Shown here: one piece after another, positions 22,658-35,345 of the stretch
Position numbering within the stretch: the stretch's first letter is position 1
Layout: each line of letters begins with the position of its first letter
Origin: Deroplatys truncata
Taxonomy: Eukaryota > Arthropoda > Insecta > Mantodea > Mantidae
Direction of reading: 5' to 3'
DNA: 64,000 nucleotides
Assembly (NCBI GenBank): GCA_030765065.1
Contig: CM060975.1
Span: 262,765,816 to 262,829,815 of the forward strand
Position numbers and translations under genes: made by a program
Notes under the pieces: model-generated
What the model was told of the DNA's origin: nothing
The model's input: the letters and a program-made list of their open reading frames with translations, nothing else
Databases searched by the model: none

Positions 22658-24051
22658 CACTGCCGTCTGTGAAAATTGCCACACCAAGAAAGAATTTCCC
22701 GAATAACTCCAAACTTGGTGGAAGTGTAGAAGAGTGTGCAAGCAATAAGTGATTAGGTTTGCAGAGAGATGGGATACACTTAGGCCAAATCGAGCCATAT
22801 CGTGTCGGTCCGACAAGGTTAGTGATACGCACAGTGTAGTCAGTGCACAACTGTCAAACAAGGTGGAAACAATGAAGTTATTGCCAGTATGCCTCGTCGA
22901 CGTCAAATGGAGCCATATGGGCATGTGAGCGAGGTCGAACGGGGCAGAATGACCGGTCTTCGGGAAGCGGGTTTGTCATACCCTGACATTTCGGCTCGTA
23001 CAGGGCATGCTGCTACGACAGTGATACGTGTATGATAGCATTCAATAGATAAAGGTCGTACTCAGCAAGGAGCGGGTACTGGACCACGAAACATGACCAC
23101 AGCGCGGGATGACCGTCATCTTGCCCGCATGGCCATAACGGACCATACAACTACATCCACAGTGTTGCCTCGACGCTGGAGCACTGCAGCAGGTGTGAAC
23201 TTGTCTGCATCAACGGTTCCTCGCCGTCTGCTGCAGGTTGGACTGGTTGCATGTATGCCATTACGTCGACTTCCATTGTCCAGAAACCACAAGCTCCTCC
23301 GACTGCAATGGGCACGTGAACACCGTCAGTGGGGTGCTGAGTGGCAAAATGTAGTCTTTTCGGACGAGTCCCGCTTCAACTTGTCCTACAGTGATGGCCA
23401 CATAGTGTCCGGTGGTACTGTGGTAAGCGCAACCTGGAGGACTGCATTGTTGAGCGGCATAGCGAACAAACACCAGGTGTGATGGTTTGGGGCGCCATTG
23501 GTTACAACAACCGATCTTGCCTCCTACGAATTGAGGGCACTTTGAACAGCAACCGGTACCTAACGGTGGTTGTAACCCCCCCTGCTTCAGGCATCTCCAC
23601 AGACCACATTTCAACAGGACAATGCCCCGCCACATATTGCGAGGAATGTACAAGCCTTCTTTGAAGAGCGACGGGTACCATTGCTTCCCTGGCATTTACG
23701 TTCGCCTGACATGTCGCCCATTGAACATGTCTGTGATATGGTTAGTTGGCACCTGGTGTGACACGTCCCTAGGTAACCAGTGTCATGGATTTGTGGGCTC
23801 AAATACAAACTGCGTGGAGGGAAATCCCTCAGGAAGATATTCGGAACCTTTTTGATTCAATGCCGCGGCGTATAGCAGCTCTAATTGCAGCGCATGGAGG
23901 CCACACCAAATACTGAGTATTAGAGCTCAAAGTCATGTACAGATTTAAAAAGTTTATCATTTGTTACTTGTCATGTACCTAACCTATGGTATTAAATTCA
24001 TTGAAATCATGCGTTTCCTTCTTGGTCTTGCAATTTTCATGCAATCGCATG
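22658..24051 (+). mobile_element. Second Tc1-like DNA transposon, decayed but with both ends
   Basis: A 1,394-bp element flanked by TA (22,656-22,657 and 24,052-24,053). The left end begins CACTGCCGTCTGTGAAAATT and the complement of the right end begins CATGCGATTGCATGAAAATT; both continue into GCMASACCAAGAA, giving about 35 bp of imperfect inverted repeat. A different Tc1 subfamily from the one at 1,671. Confidence 0.9.
22888..23915 (+). pseudogene. Tc1-like transposase pseudogene
   Basis: Read across frames: MPRRRQMEPYGHVSEVERG (about 22,890) and GLREAGLSYPDISARTGHA in the first helix-turn-helix region, a second DNA-binding part (about 23,093-23,300), VVFSDESRFNLSYSDG (first Asp, about 23,352), VMVWGAIGYNNRS, an FNRTMPRHI region corresponding to the QQDNAPPH second Asp, and SPDMSPIEHVCDM (Glu, about 23,710). 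Stops and frameshifts interrupt it at several points, for example near 23,032, 23,430-23,480 and 23,575. Non-functional. Confidence 0.88.
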
Positions 24052-24053
24052 TA

Positions 24054-26100
24054 GAATGCACTTTAGGATTCTTATTAGTATGTCGCTTATTTTGAAAACG
24101 AATAGAGTAATGTGTTTGTGTTTTTGTGCATGAAAGTTTTAAAGTTAATAGATATATTGTGCATGGAAAATATACGGCATTACCATATATTTAAAAAATA
24201 ATAATAAAAGCATTTACCCCGAGGTTGCTTCAATTACGAGACTCGCGCGTTTCTCCGCTCGGCTATCGTGCACACAAGCAAACTAAAGGCATCTTCGTAG
24301 TTACCGCACAGCTTTGAAATGAACGCAGGGTTGTATTAAATCGTGTATTGTGAACGCAGCGTCAGCGAATGCTTCCGACGCTTTCCGAATCGAACTCCCT
24401 CTCTGGCAGTTGCTCATTTATTTTCTCTTAGGTTGTACTGTTTCTGCATCTAAAGAAAACTCTTAACTCAAAATTGGGCATGGTCAAATATGGATAATCT
24501 TAATCTCAAAGATCACATTTTAAAATATTGAATGTTTGTGTGGTGACATCTTAAAAGCAAATTATAAAGCTGTCCAACTGATACATCTGAAGAAATGAAA
24601 CAGAAAATTAGCGATACTTTTAGAGTTCCAGAATCTACGAGGGTGTTCAAAAGAATTCGACTCGGTGTTGCATCAAAGGTCATAATACAAAAATTTGTGT
24701 ATGTAGCAACAATTACTTTACCTGTACTTAATGAAAGCTATTTTATTAATATTCGCATTTTTCCTTCGTTATCTCTTACCAGCTAGGTCAACGGAGCCTG
24801 GTGTTCATAAATTCTCCCGCTCTCTCTCTCTCTCTCTCTCTCTCTCATACACGTACTCACACGCACACGCACCAAAGGACATTTTTCTATAGCTGGTGTG
24901 TTTTTAGAATCAGGAAAATTAGGTTTCGAATTGTTGGGCTAAATTCAATGCAGTAGTTATATTTAAGTTATCTGTTAAGTTACTGTCTATTCAGCTATGT
25001 TCTAGCTATGGGTGAGTGCTTCCTTCCAAGTAGATATGGGTTTAGCTCCTGGAAGGAGGTAGTGTTTACTTTGTCTGAGGCAAGTGAGAAGTAAAGACGT
25101 GCAATAGTAAGACTTCATTGCTTTCCACTGTACATGCCACTAGTGGCACGAATTCAGCATACTGTGCAACCCTTACACCGGTTAAGGCTTTACCTGAGAG
25201 ATGAGCCACCCCACTAGCTAAAACGTCATTGAAGAGGCAGTATATCTGAATTCGTAGATAAAGTAAACAGTGTTGTGACGATTATAAATGCCCAATATTA
25301 AAACAATAAACTCCAATCTTAATAAAATTATTAGGAAATTAGCTGTTTCACACATTTTCTGTAGGCTTAAGTTGGAAAGGTAGAATCAGAGTGAAGAACT
25401 CAATAGCCAGAATTTTAACCAAGATCTGCAGTTTACCGTGTCGCTGCTTTGAACATTTAGTCAGATCAGACTATGGCATTCATGTTTTCAGTGTGATTAT
25501 TAAGAACCGGTTTGAAAATAAGCAAACCATTCTCTATTTCCCTCAGTCTGGAAGTGTAAATGTAAGAGTGGCTGTTAATGTGTTTAATGCAACGTTAAAG
25601 GAACCTTCAGTTCACCGAGTAATAACACCAGCGGTTGTTTCTCAAGTCAAAGCCCTCACCGTGACCAAAGTAGTTAAAGGGGCTGTACAAATAAAGCAAT
25701 TAAAATTCTTAATAAATATAAAGCATCAAAGCGTAGTTTAAATACATTATTAGCTTTGGAAACTAACGATAAGGTTTTCTTTCCTTTGCAAGAAATATAA
25801 ATAAAACTTGCTTAATAAGATCTTAAACATTTAAAATATAGTTGCATTTCTTTTGTCATTACTGCAGGCTGTACTGTTTAACGCTGGTCCTTCCAATTAG
25901 TTTCGAGATGCAAAATAATTAAATGCGGACTTTTTCGAAATAGAAGTGAGCGGAATAATTCTGAAAAAAGAAAGGTGATGTGTAGATAATATAACCTCAC
26001 GTCAGTGCACATAGACATTTTTACTGTAGCAGTATGATCTACATAAATAAGGTTTAGAAACAATGAATGCTCAATGGCAAGTCTCTAAAGTCATTGAAGT
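24054..26100. other. Anonymous DNA with a (CT)n microsatellite
   Basis: (CT)n at 24,820-24,846. Near 24,235-24,310 the minus strand has GATAGCCGAGCGGAG, again like a tRNA A-box, possibly a SINE remnant. An unplaced ORF is listed separately. Otherwise nothing recognised. Confidence 0.4.
25391..25741 (+). CDS. Unrecognised 116-residue ORF
   Basis: Open frame from ATG to TAA with fairly even amino-acid composition (basic, V/K/S-rich; ends KHQSVV). AT-rich sequence with an ATAAATAAA motif follows 55 bp downstream and could serve as a poly(A) signal. No family motif, signal peptide or membrane segment is evident. It could be a chance ORF. Confidence 0.15.
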   Translation: MKNSIARILTKICSLPCRCFEHLVRSDYGIHVFSVIIKNRFENKQTILYFPQSGSVNVRVAVNVFNATLKEPSVHRVITPAVVSQVKALTVTKVVKGAVQIKQLKFLINIKHQSVV

Positions 26101-26106
26101 ATCTAT

Positions 26107-28035
26107 TGATGCCTTCGCGTTCTCCTAGTACCCCTGGAATCCATTTACACCTTCACTTTCTCACAGTACTCCTGGAATCCATCGACGCCTTTACTTTCTC
26201 ACAGTACCCCTGGAATCCATCGATGCATTCACTTTCTCATAGTAGCCCTGGAATCCATTGATGCATTCACTTTCTCATAGTAGCCCTGGAATCCATCGAT
26301 GCATTCACTTTCTCATAGTACCCCTGGAATCCATTGATGCATTCACTTTCTCACAGTACCCCTGGAATCCATCGACGCCTTTACTTTATCACAGTACTCC
26401 TGGAATCCATCGACGCCTTTACTTTCTCACAGTACCCCTGGAATCTATCGACGCCTTCACTTCCTCATAGTAGCCCTGGAATCCATCGATGCATTCACTT
26501 TCTCATAGTAGCCCTGGAATCCATCGATGCATTCACTTTCTCATAGTAGCCCTGGAATCCATTGATGCATTCACTTTCTCATAGTAGCCCTGGAATCCAT
26601 CGATGCATTCACTTTCTCATAGTAGCCCTGGAATCCATTGATGCATTCACTTTCTCATAGTAGCCCTGGAATCCATCGATGCATTCACTTTCTCACAGTA
26701 GCCCTGGAATCCATCGATGCATTCACTTTCTCATAGTACCCCTGGAATCCATTGATGCATTCACTTTCTCACAGTACCCCTGGAATCCATCGACGCCTTT
26801 ACTTTATCACAGTACTCCTGGAATCCATCGACGCCTTTACTTTCTCACAGTACCCCTGGAATCCATCGACGCCTTTACTTTCTCACAGTACCCCTGGAAT
26901 CCATCGACGCCTTCACTTCCTCATAGTAGCCCTGGAATCCATCGATGCATTCACTTTCTCATAGTAGCCCTGGAATCCATCGATGCATTCACTTTCTCAT
27001 AGTAGCCCTGGAATCCATTGATGCATTCACTTTCTCATAGTAGCCCTGGAATCCATCGATGCATTCACTTTCTCATAGTAGCCCTGGAATCCATTGATGC
27101 ATTCACTTTCTCATAGTATCCCTGGAATCCATTGATGCATTCACTTTCTCGTAGTAGCCCTGGAATCCATCGACGCCTTTACTTTCTCACAGTACTCCTG
27201 AAATCCATTGACACCTTCACTTTCTCACAGTACTCCTGAAATCCATTGACACCTTCACTTTCTCACAGTACTCCTGAAATCCATTGACACCTTCACTTTC
27301 TCACAGTACTCCTGAAATCCATTGACACCTTCACTTTCTCACAGTACTCCTGAAATCCATCGACACCTTCACTTTCTCACAGTACTCCTGGAACCCATCG
27401 ATACCTTCGCATTCTCATAGTAGCCCTGGAATCTATCAATGCCTTCATGTTCGCATAGTACCCCTGGAATCCATTGACGCCATCACGTTCTTATAGTAGC
27501 TCTGGAATCCATTGACGCCATCACCTTCTTATAGTAGCTCTGGAATCCATTGCTGCCATCACGTTCTTAGTGTCCCAGGAATCCAGTGACGCCACCATGT
27601 CCTCATAATACCGCTGAACTGCACTGATAGCATCACGTTCTCATATAACTCCTGTACCCTAGCGATGCCATCACGTTATACCCATGGAAACCATCGGTGT
27701 CTTCATGTTGTCATTATACCCCTGGAATCCGATGAATCACATTATAGTAGCATCACGGAAAACCATTAATAGCTTAGCGTTCTCATAGTACCCCAGAAAG
27801 TCATCGATGCCACCACGTTATGTAGTATCCGTGGAAACCATCGATGCCTTCGTATTATCATTATACCCCTGGGGTCCAACGATGCATCACATTATAGTAG
27901 TACCCTGGAAACCATTAATACCTTCACTTTCTCATAGTACCCCTGAAATTCTTTGATACCATGTTATACATTACCTCCGGAAACCATCGATGCCTTCACG
28001 TTATCATTGTACTCTTGGAATTCATCGTGCTCCAT
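26107..28035. repeat. 38-bp minisatellite, about 50 units
   Basis: Tandem units of 38 bp, typical core CCCTGGAATCCATCGATGCA followed by TTCACTTTCTCATAGTAG. Units are uniform from about 26,140 to 27,400 and degenerate progressively towards 28,035. Variant units (C-G-A-C-G-C-C-T versus C-G-A-T-G-C-A-T types) recur in blocks: the order at about 26,258-26,470 is repeated at about 26,679-26,930, roughly 11 units apart, so multi-unit blocks were duplicated. Because 38 is not divisible by three, the open frames across it are by-products with a 114-bp period. Confidence 0.95.
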
Positions 28036-28905
28036 CGGACTGTTTCGTTATTTTCAAGCGATTTCCGATTCTTCCCAACAATTTCCATCAATCCATCGGT
28101 CGACGAGTGAGATGCCCACTACCGTTTCTGTGCGTGAACCTACTGAAGTAACATAAAAGTGCAAAGATTTTAAAGGCGTCGTGGGTTATAGGCCACTTGG
28201 GTTAAGCTCATAGAACAACAAATATAACTGAATTGCACTTCTACTTTATTTTAAGGATTGTTTATGCAAATTTTGCTAAATCTGAGTAACTTTTTAGAGT
28301 TTGCAAGCTACCACCTGTCTACAATAAAAACGCCACAAATAAAATAAACACAATTCTTGTTTCCTATGCTGCTCTCCTCATCTACTCAATTTTTAACGTT
28401 TTTGGCAGTTTTCTTAGCGAAATGCATTTTAACATGCATTGAAATTGAGCATGGCTCCCAACGTTCTCCGCTACAGTGAAACCTTCTGGGCTGGAAAGGG
28501 ATGTTGAAGACATATTAATAGCGAATAAAAAAACCTATGTAACGTCGTATCTAAAGAAAAGAGTTTAAATGATAAGAGGGGTTTTTTAAAAGTAAAATAG
28601 AAATCAAAGATAGCTTCGCTACCTCATGTAAACAGTACAAAGAACGTTTCAAACAATATAAACCAACTTCATTCAGTAATGTTGAGCATTGCTTAAATCA
28701 TATGTTGAACCATTGTAACTGTTCTTCATTCACGTAAAACACAAGTGTACCTGAATTTTGGGGCATTATCGGAATAACAATCGGCACAATCCATGTTCCA
28801 TCGTTCCGATGAATTTATAAACTGACTAACCAATTGAAATATCTTATCTTACATTTGTTCACCGTGTCACACAGACATTTCATTTTCGATAATACGTGAA
28901 TTTTA
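28036..28905. other. Anonymous DNA
   Basis: Nothing recognised between the minisatellite and the mariner-like relic. Confidence 0.4.
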
Positions 28906-28907
28906 TA

Positions 28908-29968
28908 GAATGGTTTCTCTTTCACACTGCGGCAATGGCACGGCGGCTTGCGCGCCGACCGCTACAGCATGGACCCCCGCCGAAACAGTTATGTACGTGC
29001 AACCTCACATCTCATAGTTATTTACAATTACAATGATAATAAACACAATTTTTTTTGGAAATGTTATACACTTTTACCCACATATTTCTGACATCTCAGA
29101 AAATATTCATTTACACTTGAAAATTTAATATCCCAAATAGAGTGAATTTCTCGTCTGATGTTTTCTTTCAGTTCTCCCAATATATAGTGTACTTAAAATG
29201 CGCTTTATTTTTCCCGTGATTATCAGAGTTGGGTAAATTTCTGTAATTGGCTTTTGCATTGAAATTTCAGTGATGGAGTAATTGACCCAAGCTTAATATT
29301 CTTCTCTGATGAACCATGGTTCCATTTAGATGATTGTTCCGTAGTAAAACAACGGATATTGCAGCACTGAGGACCCTGAGTTTACACACCAGATTCCCTT
29401 GCATGACGCTAACAATGTGCAGTAATTCACACATAATAATAATAGGACGTATATTTTCTGAACAAACAATAAATGTAAAGCAGTACACGAACGAATTAAA
29501 CGATTTTTTGAAAAGCTGACCGCTGAATGTCAGTCTAGATTTTTCCAACAAGACTGTTGCATACAGCCGATGAACTCATTAACTTTAATTCGGAAGTTTT
29601 TGAAGACAGGGTAACTGGTAAAGGATTATGGCCCTCAAGTTACCCTGATTTAACTACACGCGATTTTCATTTATAGAACTTAAAAAATAAAGTGTTTCCA
29701 ACAAATGTCCAAACATTTGAATAATAAAAGAAAATATCAGCTGATAAATTCACTCAATTTCAGGTATTGAGCTCTCGACTGTAAATGGATATTTCATGAC
29801 AGGGACAACATTTACAACATCCCTTATTATAAGGTTTGTATTTGTTGTTATTGTAATTGTAACTGAAGCGGTTGCCGGGATATTACGTTTCTTTCGTCGG
29901 TAGTGCGAGTTGCGGCGGCCGACGTGCGAACCGCGCTGCGGTGGTCACAGTATGAAAGAAAGGTACTG
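28908..29968 (+). mobile_element. Mariner-like (IS630-Tc1-mariner) element relic
   Basis: TA flanks at 28,906-28,907 and 29,969-29,970. The ends are imperfect inverted repeats: left GAATGGTTTCTCTTTCACAC, complement of right CAGTACCTTTCTTTCATACT. About 1,061 bp. GC-rich patches just inside both ends stand out from the AT-rich surroundings. The interior carries transposase fragments on the + strand; the N-terminal third is not recognisable. Confidence 0.75.
29265..29700 (+). pseudogene. Mariner-like transposase fragment
   Basis: Conceptual reading with shifts gives FFSDEPWFHLDD (first catalytic Asp, about 29,299), an 'IIIGRIFSEQTINVKQY' stretch (about 29,435), FFQQDCCIQP region (second Asp, damaged, about 29,540) and GLWPSSYPDLTTRDFHL (third acidic position, about 29,625). 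The wording FSDExWF and GLWPxxxPDLxxxDFxL is characteristic of a group of arthropod mariner-like transposases. Multiple stops. The relic at 58.7-60.0 kb belongs to the same broad group. Confidence 0.75.
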
Positions 29969-29970
29969 TA

Positions 29971-32300
29971 TTTTTGTTGTGCAAGAAACAGGATTTAATT
30001 TCATATTGCTATTAAACGAGCAAACAGCATTAATAATAATCATAATAATAATAATAATAATAATTAATATTAATAATTTGTTATAAATATTGTCCCTGTG
30101 TTCCTGGCAATAACAGAGAATGCCAAGAAAGCTCTTCTCTAAGAAATATGCGGACACTTGTTTCAACAGCATGAAACAATGAAATTGTTTCACTTGCTAA
30201 TCGAAGTGACGAGGTCACATAATGATCGTTCTAACTTACACTGCAAAAACTGGCACGGAAGACGTTATTGTTATATGCATTAAAGTGAAAGTGATACGAC
30301 ATATGATCATTATGACCTTCACTTCAACGTATCAGACTTCTTCAAAACATAATTTAAATAAGAATAATCATTGCAAATATTGATACATTTAAATATTAGA
30401 GGTTGCATTTTTATATAAATATAACAAAATATTCAACTTGATGAGGGTCAAAAACAGGGTGAACCATTTATGTTAAGCCTCCAACTCCAACTCTCTCAAA
30501 TTAAACTTTGTAGAAAGAAATGTCTTTGATAAAAGTTTCTTGATGTTATGGGGGAAAGTAAATGCCATTGGAAATGATGTTTGTTTTGTTTGGAGGACGT
30601 TATTATAGTCATTTTACTATCAATTTAATTTTTTAAAACGGGAACCTACAATTACGGTGAAATTACCTATCATGGGATAGTAGCTACATACAGCTTATAC
30701 TATTCAGCTTTTGCGAAATTTTGACGTTTTTTTCTTTCTATATTAGTGTTGTAGTTAAATCCATGATAGTAAAACAATATTCTCTCTTTTTAAAAAAACA
30801 GATACTTTTATAACGAAGAACGTCACTGTAGTAAGTTGTTTTTTAAATATGCAAAACGCCATTAGTATTATGCATACCTTGATAATTCAGCTGTTTTATT
30901 ATACTAAAGTTAATGTTCATTGTATGTTGTATTACTCAAATACATTAGTAAATATTGTTTTTAATTTTGTATCAAAATGATATTGTGCTTTAAGAATAGA
31001 TTTAGTGATAATCGTTTATTGATAAAAATAACAGATGATTTGGGAAGATGTGTTGGCATCATTTTGAAGATATAACTGGCATAAAGAAGTAAAAGGTCAT
31101 AAAATGGAGTGGAGATATAAGGAAATAACCAAAGCTATAAATAGCTGGTCTTTTATGCCAATAGCTTTGTTTTTAAGTGCACGCTTCATAATTTCCGAAA
31201 TATGACAAGTTTAAACAAACGCATGGCGACGTATTCCGTAGATGTGATACACTTTTGATACCGTCTCCAATATCTCCTTCGTTGATGAATCTGCTGCCGG
31301 CTGCTACAGTGCTGGGCTGTGGGATGTTTCTATGAGAGTACGCGCGGATGGGTGTAATAATAGACAACACCAGTTAGTTGAGTGATAAATTTAATGGAGG
31401 CTAGTACATGAACTATCTGAGCGCGAGTTGCCTACAGTTTGAGGATGGAGAATTAAACTGTTTATGAATCTTAGCACGGGATAAAGTAACTGAGTTACTA
31501 ACTTCTGAAGTATCGAGAAATTTACGGTTTCAAATAACTGTTTCTGTAATAACGACGAGAAGCGTAAGTTGACGTGAATCGCCTTGCGCTACCGCCAAGT
31601 ATGCGAGAACCCGAGCGCGGCCTTTAGGCGCTACGGACTGTCAATAGTAGTCGATCACAGTAACACACTTCTGTAAAATGTAAGAATACTGAAACCCTAA
31701 TTTTAGAAATACACGCTGTTTATCAATTTAAGTCTCGCCTACTTTGTGACTACCCCACCAAGGTTCCTACGTGCTTATTCACACCTGAAACACAAATTTT
31801 ACTCTCCAGTGAGCGAGTTCACTGGAACATGTGATTGACTTAGCTACTCTTGGCTTCTAACTAATAGTTTTGTCTCAACACGTAACTTTCCTGATAATGG
31901 CTTCTTATCCAGTGGCAGAATTGTAACTCTTTCTTCTTACATTATGCATAGATTTTAATATATGTAAGTTATTTATTACAATTATTTATCTAATACTCTA
32001 TCATGTCTTTATAAAATTATTAATCGTACAATTTAGTAATTTCGGTATCAATTTTTACCGAAATATCCCTTAACTACCTTATAAAATAAGAAGTAGTCAG
32101 AAAGCTTGATTTTTTTAAAAATATTAAGCTACATCTACTAGATTGACTTTTGCAAAATAAATTGATACAGCATTATATCATACCAGAATTTGGCTGTGAA
32201 ATTTCCGAACATTTTATATTTTAAGCTTTAGCGTCCCCGCATGGCGGTCGCGCAAGAATGGGAAAGCAGGTTTCGATTTCCGGTAGCAGCAAGGCTGCTT
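29971..32300. other. Anonymous DNA with an (AAT)n microsatellite
   Basis: (AAT)n-like run at about 30,031-30,076. The rest is AT-rich without recognisable genes or shared repeats. Confidence 0.4.
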
Positions 32301-32309
32301 TTAGCTCTG

Positions 32310-32510
32310 TGATATCCTTGTGGAACCAATTGAAGGGCTACTTGATGGAGAGGTAAGTGGCTTCTGGTCACGAGAATGGGGTAGTTTCAGCACACTGATC
32401 ACGTATCACTGTCCTCTGATAATCATATCCTGTGTGGACGGATGCAGAGGTACACTTTGGTGTACATCAGGCTGCTGCACAGATATGTCAAGGTACTACC
32501 ACGAATCTGT
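32310..32510 (+). repeat. Probable old interspersed repeat
   Basis: The string AATTGAAGGGCTACTTGATGG followed by GAGGTAAGTGGCTTCTGGTC and CACGAGAATGG resembles, from memory, a common interspersed repeat of orthopteroid insects (a 'GGTCACGAAAA' block after 'CTACTTGA'). I cannot confirm by search. No protein motif. Confidence 0.3.
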
Positions 32511-32519
32511 TTTGGGCTC

Positions 32520-34872
32520 GCTATACTGAACACATTCATTGGTATCTATTTCACGGGCGGCGTTTACAAAATTGTTTTATATGCATTCATAGAAAAAGCT
32601 TTTGGCACAGTAACCTAACAGCGCTATCGCCATGTGATGTTTTGAAAGGGGTATAAGCTGAGGTGTTAATGAGGAGGTTCAATAGAAATATTGAAAATTC
32701 CTGTCTTACATTTTCTTCCTCCGCTGGATCAAAATCCAGCTTCACAGCAAATTCCTGTATTATGTTACAAACTTTGATTTGTAAAGGCCTGTAAAATCCT
32801 TTTATAAACGCCAAAAGTTGAAAGAGTTGAAAAATAATTGCAATTTTCAAAAACTTATAAAGAATGATAAAATGAAAATCAACATCAGAACACACAAACT
32901 GTAATATCGTTTGTGTATTCTGAAAATTAAAACTGAGAATTCGGCTACTAGAGCCGTTTAAAGTAGAAACGAATGCTTTCTGGAGTCCTTTAACCATTTT
33001 TTTCACAATTACTTGGTAGATACCTCCTTTCATGTTGTTCGACAGTTGACATATTGTGGCGCATCAGTAAGTGCATTGTCATTACCGGATGTATTATTGT
33101 GTTGCATTGTCGATAGCATTATTGGGTTCCTTGATTATTTTTTCGGCCTAACGATCCCTCCTTTGGCGCGGAACGCTCCAGAGAAATGGTGTGGTATGAC
33201 GCTAACACTGGCTAGCTTGGCTAGACACGATTGGAGGGGGGATATAGTTAGCATCACGTGTATGTGAGAGTTGAAGCAACAAGTTGCATGTGTGGTCAGT
33301 CCTCGACTTCGGGGTATCTCCCCATCCTGTTTTCCTAAGTGCAAAATGTACAGTCGCCAAACATTCGTCAATAAATTCCAGATAATGTGTTATGCAATGC
33401 TTTTGTGTAATGTAAAACCCCAGGGGGGTCTCTTCCCGCACCGTTTTCGCTTGTACTGCTTTCGGTCCGCCTGCTGCATGACGTCATCGAGAGTGAAGTT
33501 TTAGCTAGCCAGTATTCTGCACCGTACTTTTCGGCATGAAAGTTCGTATAATATTCTCGTTATACGATCTGTTCGACCCTATACTACTTGAAACAAAATC
33601 GCATCTATAACTAGACTTAGTCTTGGAAATAATAAACACAAACCTGTCTTTTTACAGCTAAATACCCAACTGGCGCCAATTTCATTTCTCCTTGAAATAT
33701 TCACTAAAAAGCTGTCGATATATGAAATTTGGTCTCGAGGGATGACTTACAGCATATATGTTATTCAAAGAAAGAGAGATATGTAGATATAAAGCAGATA
33801 TTTGTTTTATTAAAGTTGTTCAGAAGCTCTAAGTTGCAAGCTTTAAAACCATTTTCTTAGTTTATGCTATTGCTTGACTTTAATTATATTATGTTAAAGA
33901 AAACCAATAACACATTATTCGGCCAATTTTAGCAACGAAAATAAAATACGTTATATGCTATATAAAATTCAAGGTTATACGCTATCGGGTCTTAAACTTT
34001 GATTCGAAATTAAATTGTATTGTTTGTTTATGGATTGTGAAAAACGCAGCTTAATGAGAGAAACTGTATGTTGATCATGCTATTATGTAATATGACTTAA
34101 ACATAACAATTTTAAAAGTCATGATAGCTGAACACTTGATATATGCGCATTTTTTCCGAGACTTTTTTTTCGCGTCTAGGTAAAAGCATGAATAATCGAC
34201 ATGCATATTTAAAATAATTTTTTTAAAAAGAATTCTATTAATATAACTATTTTGGCAGAAGAGAGTAACTCCACAAAATGAATTAAATTCACATAACATT
34301 TGACTACTTGAAGTAGATAATCGACACATGCTGAAAAACAGCAAGTCTTGCAAATATCCTCCAATTTTCAAATAAACCAAATTTACAGAGTAGTGCACAT
34401 TCGAATGATGTGTTCAGAATTTGGATATTGGATATTTTGGCTTCATTATTTAGGCTGAGAATGTGCTTATATAAACCTAGTTTCTTAATTATTTCTAGTA
34501 TAAAGTTGTTTTAATTTTTTAATTATTGAATAATTAATTGTACATAGTTCCCATTTGATCCTTCGTACTTGAAAGAGTAAGAACAAGGATGCGTCTAGCC
34601 TTAATATTTTGGAGATATTAATTTTAGAACAACCTTTCCTGTATGCTTTAGTATACGCTCGCAACCAATACCCTTAAAAGCACACAAATGCAATGCTTTC
34701 GCCCAAGGGAAAGTGGGTGTTGTTAAAAGGAGGTGTATTAGTGTATTGCACTGGCGATCATTGAAACATATTACACTGATCTTTTTAAAAGGAGGTAGAT
34801 CTAAGGAACTTGCCAATTGTAATTAGGTGCCTATATTATTTAGTATTTATTCAAGGAAAGTGCAATAACTTA
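32520..34872. other. Anonymous DNA left of the palindrome
   Basis: No gene recognised. A minus-strand 148-residue frame (32,587-33,033) and a 71-residue one (34,601-34,816) show no motif. The stretch ends at the CTCGTA that flanks the palindromic element. Confidence 0.4.
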
Positions 34873-34878
34873 CTCGTA
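34873..34878. other. Left target-site duplication of the palindromic element (CTCGTA)
   Basis: CTCGTA here is repeated directly at 52,761-52,766, exactly at both outer boundaries of the palindrome. The sequences beyond are unrelated to each other. Confidence 0.8.
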
Positions 34879-34888
34879 AGTAGTAATA

Positions 34889-35037
34889 GTCCCGGATGAG
34901 CCAATTGTTTTAACGATAATCCTGCCGCTAGGGGCGCTAGTGTCGCTAGTGTCGCTGCGTGCGACGGCGGCGGCGGTAAGTTTGAAAAGCGCCCTGAGCG
35001 TTAGGATTATCGTTAAATCGGTTGGCTCATCCGGGAC
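34889..35037. repeat. Terminal hairpin module, left
   Basis: A 149-bp imperfect inverted repeat. The first 41 bases (from GTCCCGGATGAGCCAA through TTTAACGATAATCCT) are inverted at its right end with about five mismatches. The middle is GC-rich with GGGGCGCTAGTGTCGCTAGT and a CGGCGG run. It sits 10 bp from the tip of the giant element and could be a MITE captured at the tip or a structural terminus. No direct repeat flanks it. Confidence 0.85.
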
Positions 35038-35235
35038 GAGTTGAAAGAATTGAGGAAGTGACGTGGAGTGTTTTGATTGGTTCGTTAATTTGGGGTGGGA
35101 GATGGAGGAAGGGAGATGGAGGAGTATGGAGGTCGCGTGATGGAGAGGAGCTGGGTGGCGAGGTGTTGTGTGTGCGGAGGTCGGTACTGAAATGGGGGAA
35201 AAGATGGGTAGCGAGGGATAAAAAGTGTAACAGAA

Positions 35236-35345
35236 AGTGACGTGTGAAGTTGTGATTGGTGGGAATAAGAAGTGATTTTATTGGTGGAAAGGAGCAAATG
35301 AGAGTTGTTGATTGGTAAGAATAAGAGGGATTATGATTGGTGGAA
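35236..35345 (-). promoter_or_regulatory. CCAAT cluster with CRE-like site
   Basis: Four CCAAT boxes spaced 25, 31 and 25 bp, followed in minus reading by CACGTCACTTTC. Recurs in the next two units at about 36,311-36,420 and 37,437-37,545, and is mirrored in the right arm. NF-Y and CREB-type factors bind such sites in general; function here is inference. Confidence 0.5.

Noticed and set aside
26258-27002. Open frames across the 38-bp minisatellite as a repeat protein
   Set aside because: They follow from a 114-bp super-period of a stop-poor unit and occur in overlapping frames.
26107-28035. The 38-bp repeats as a CRISPR array
   Set aside because: Units are directly contiguous without unique spacers, and the surroundings are eukaryotic transposon relics.
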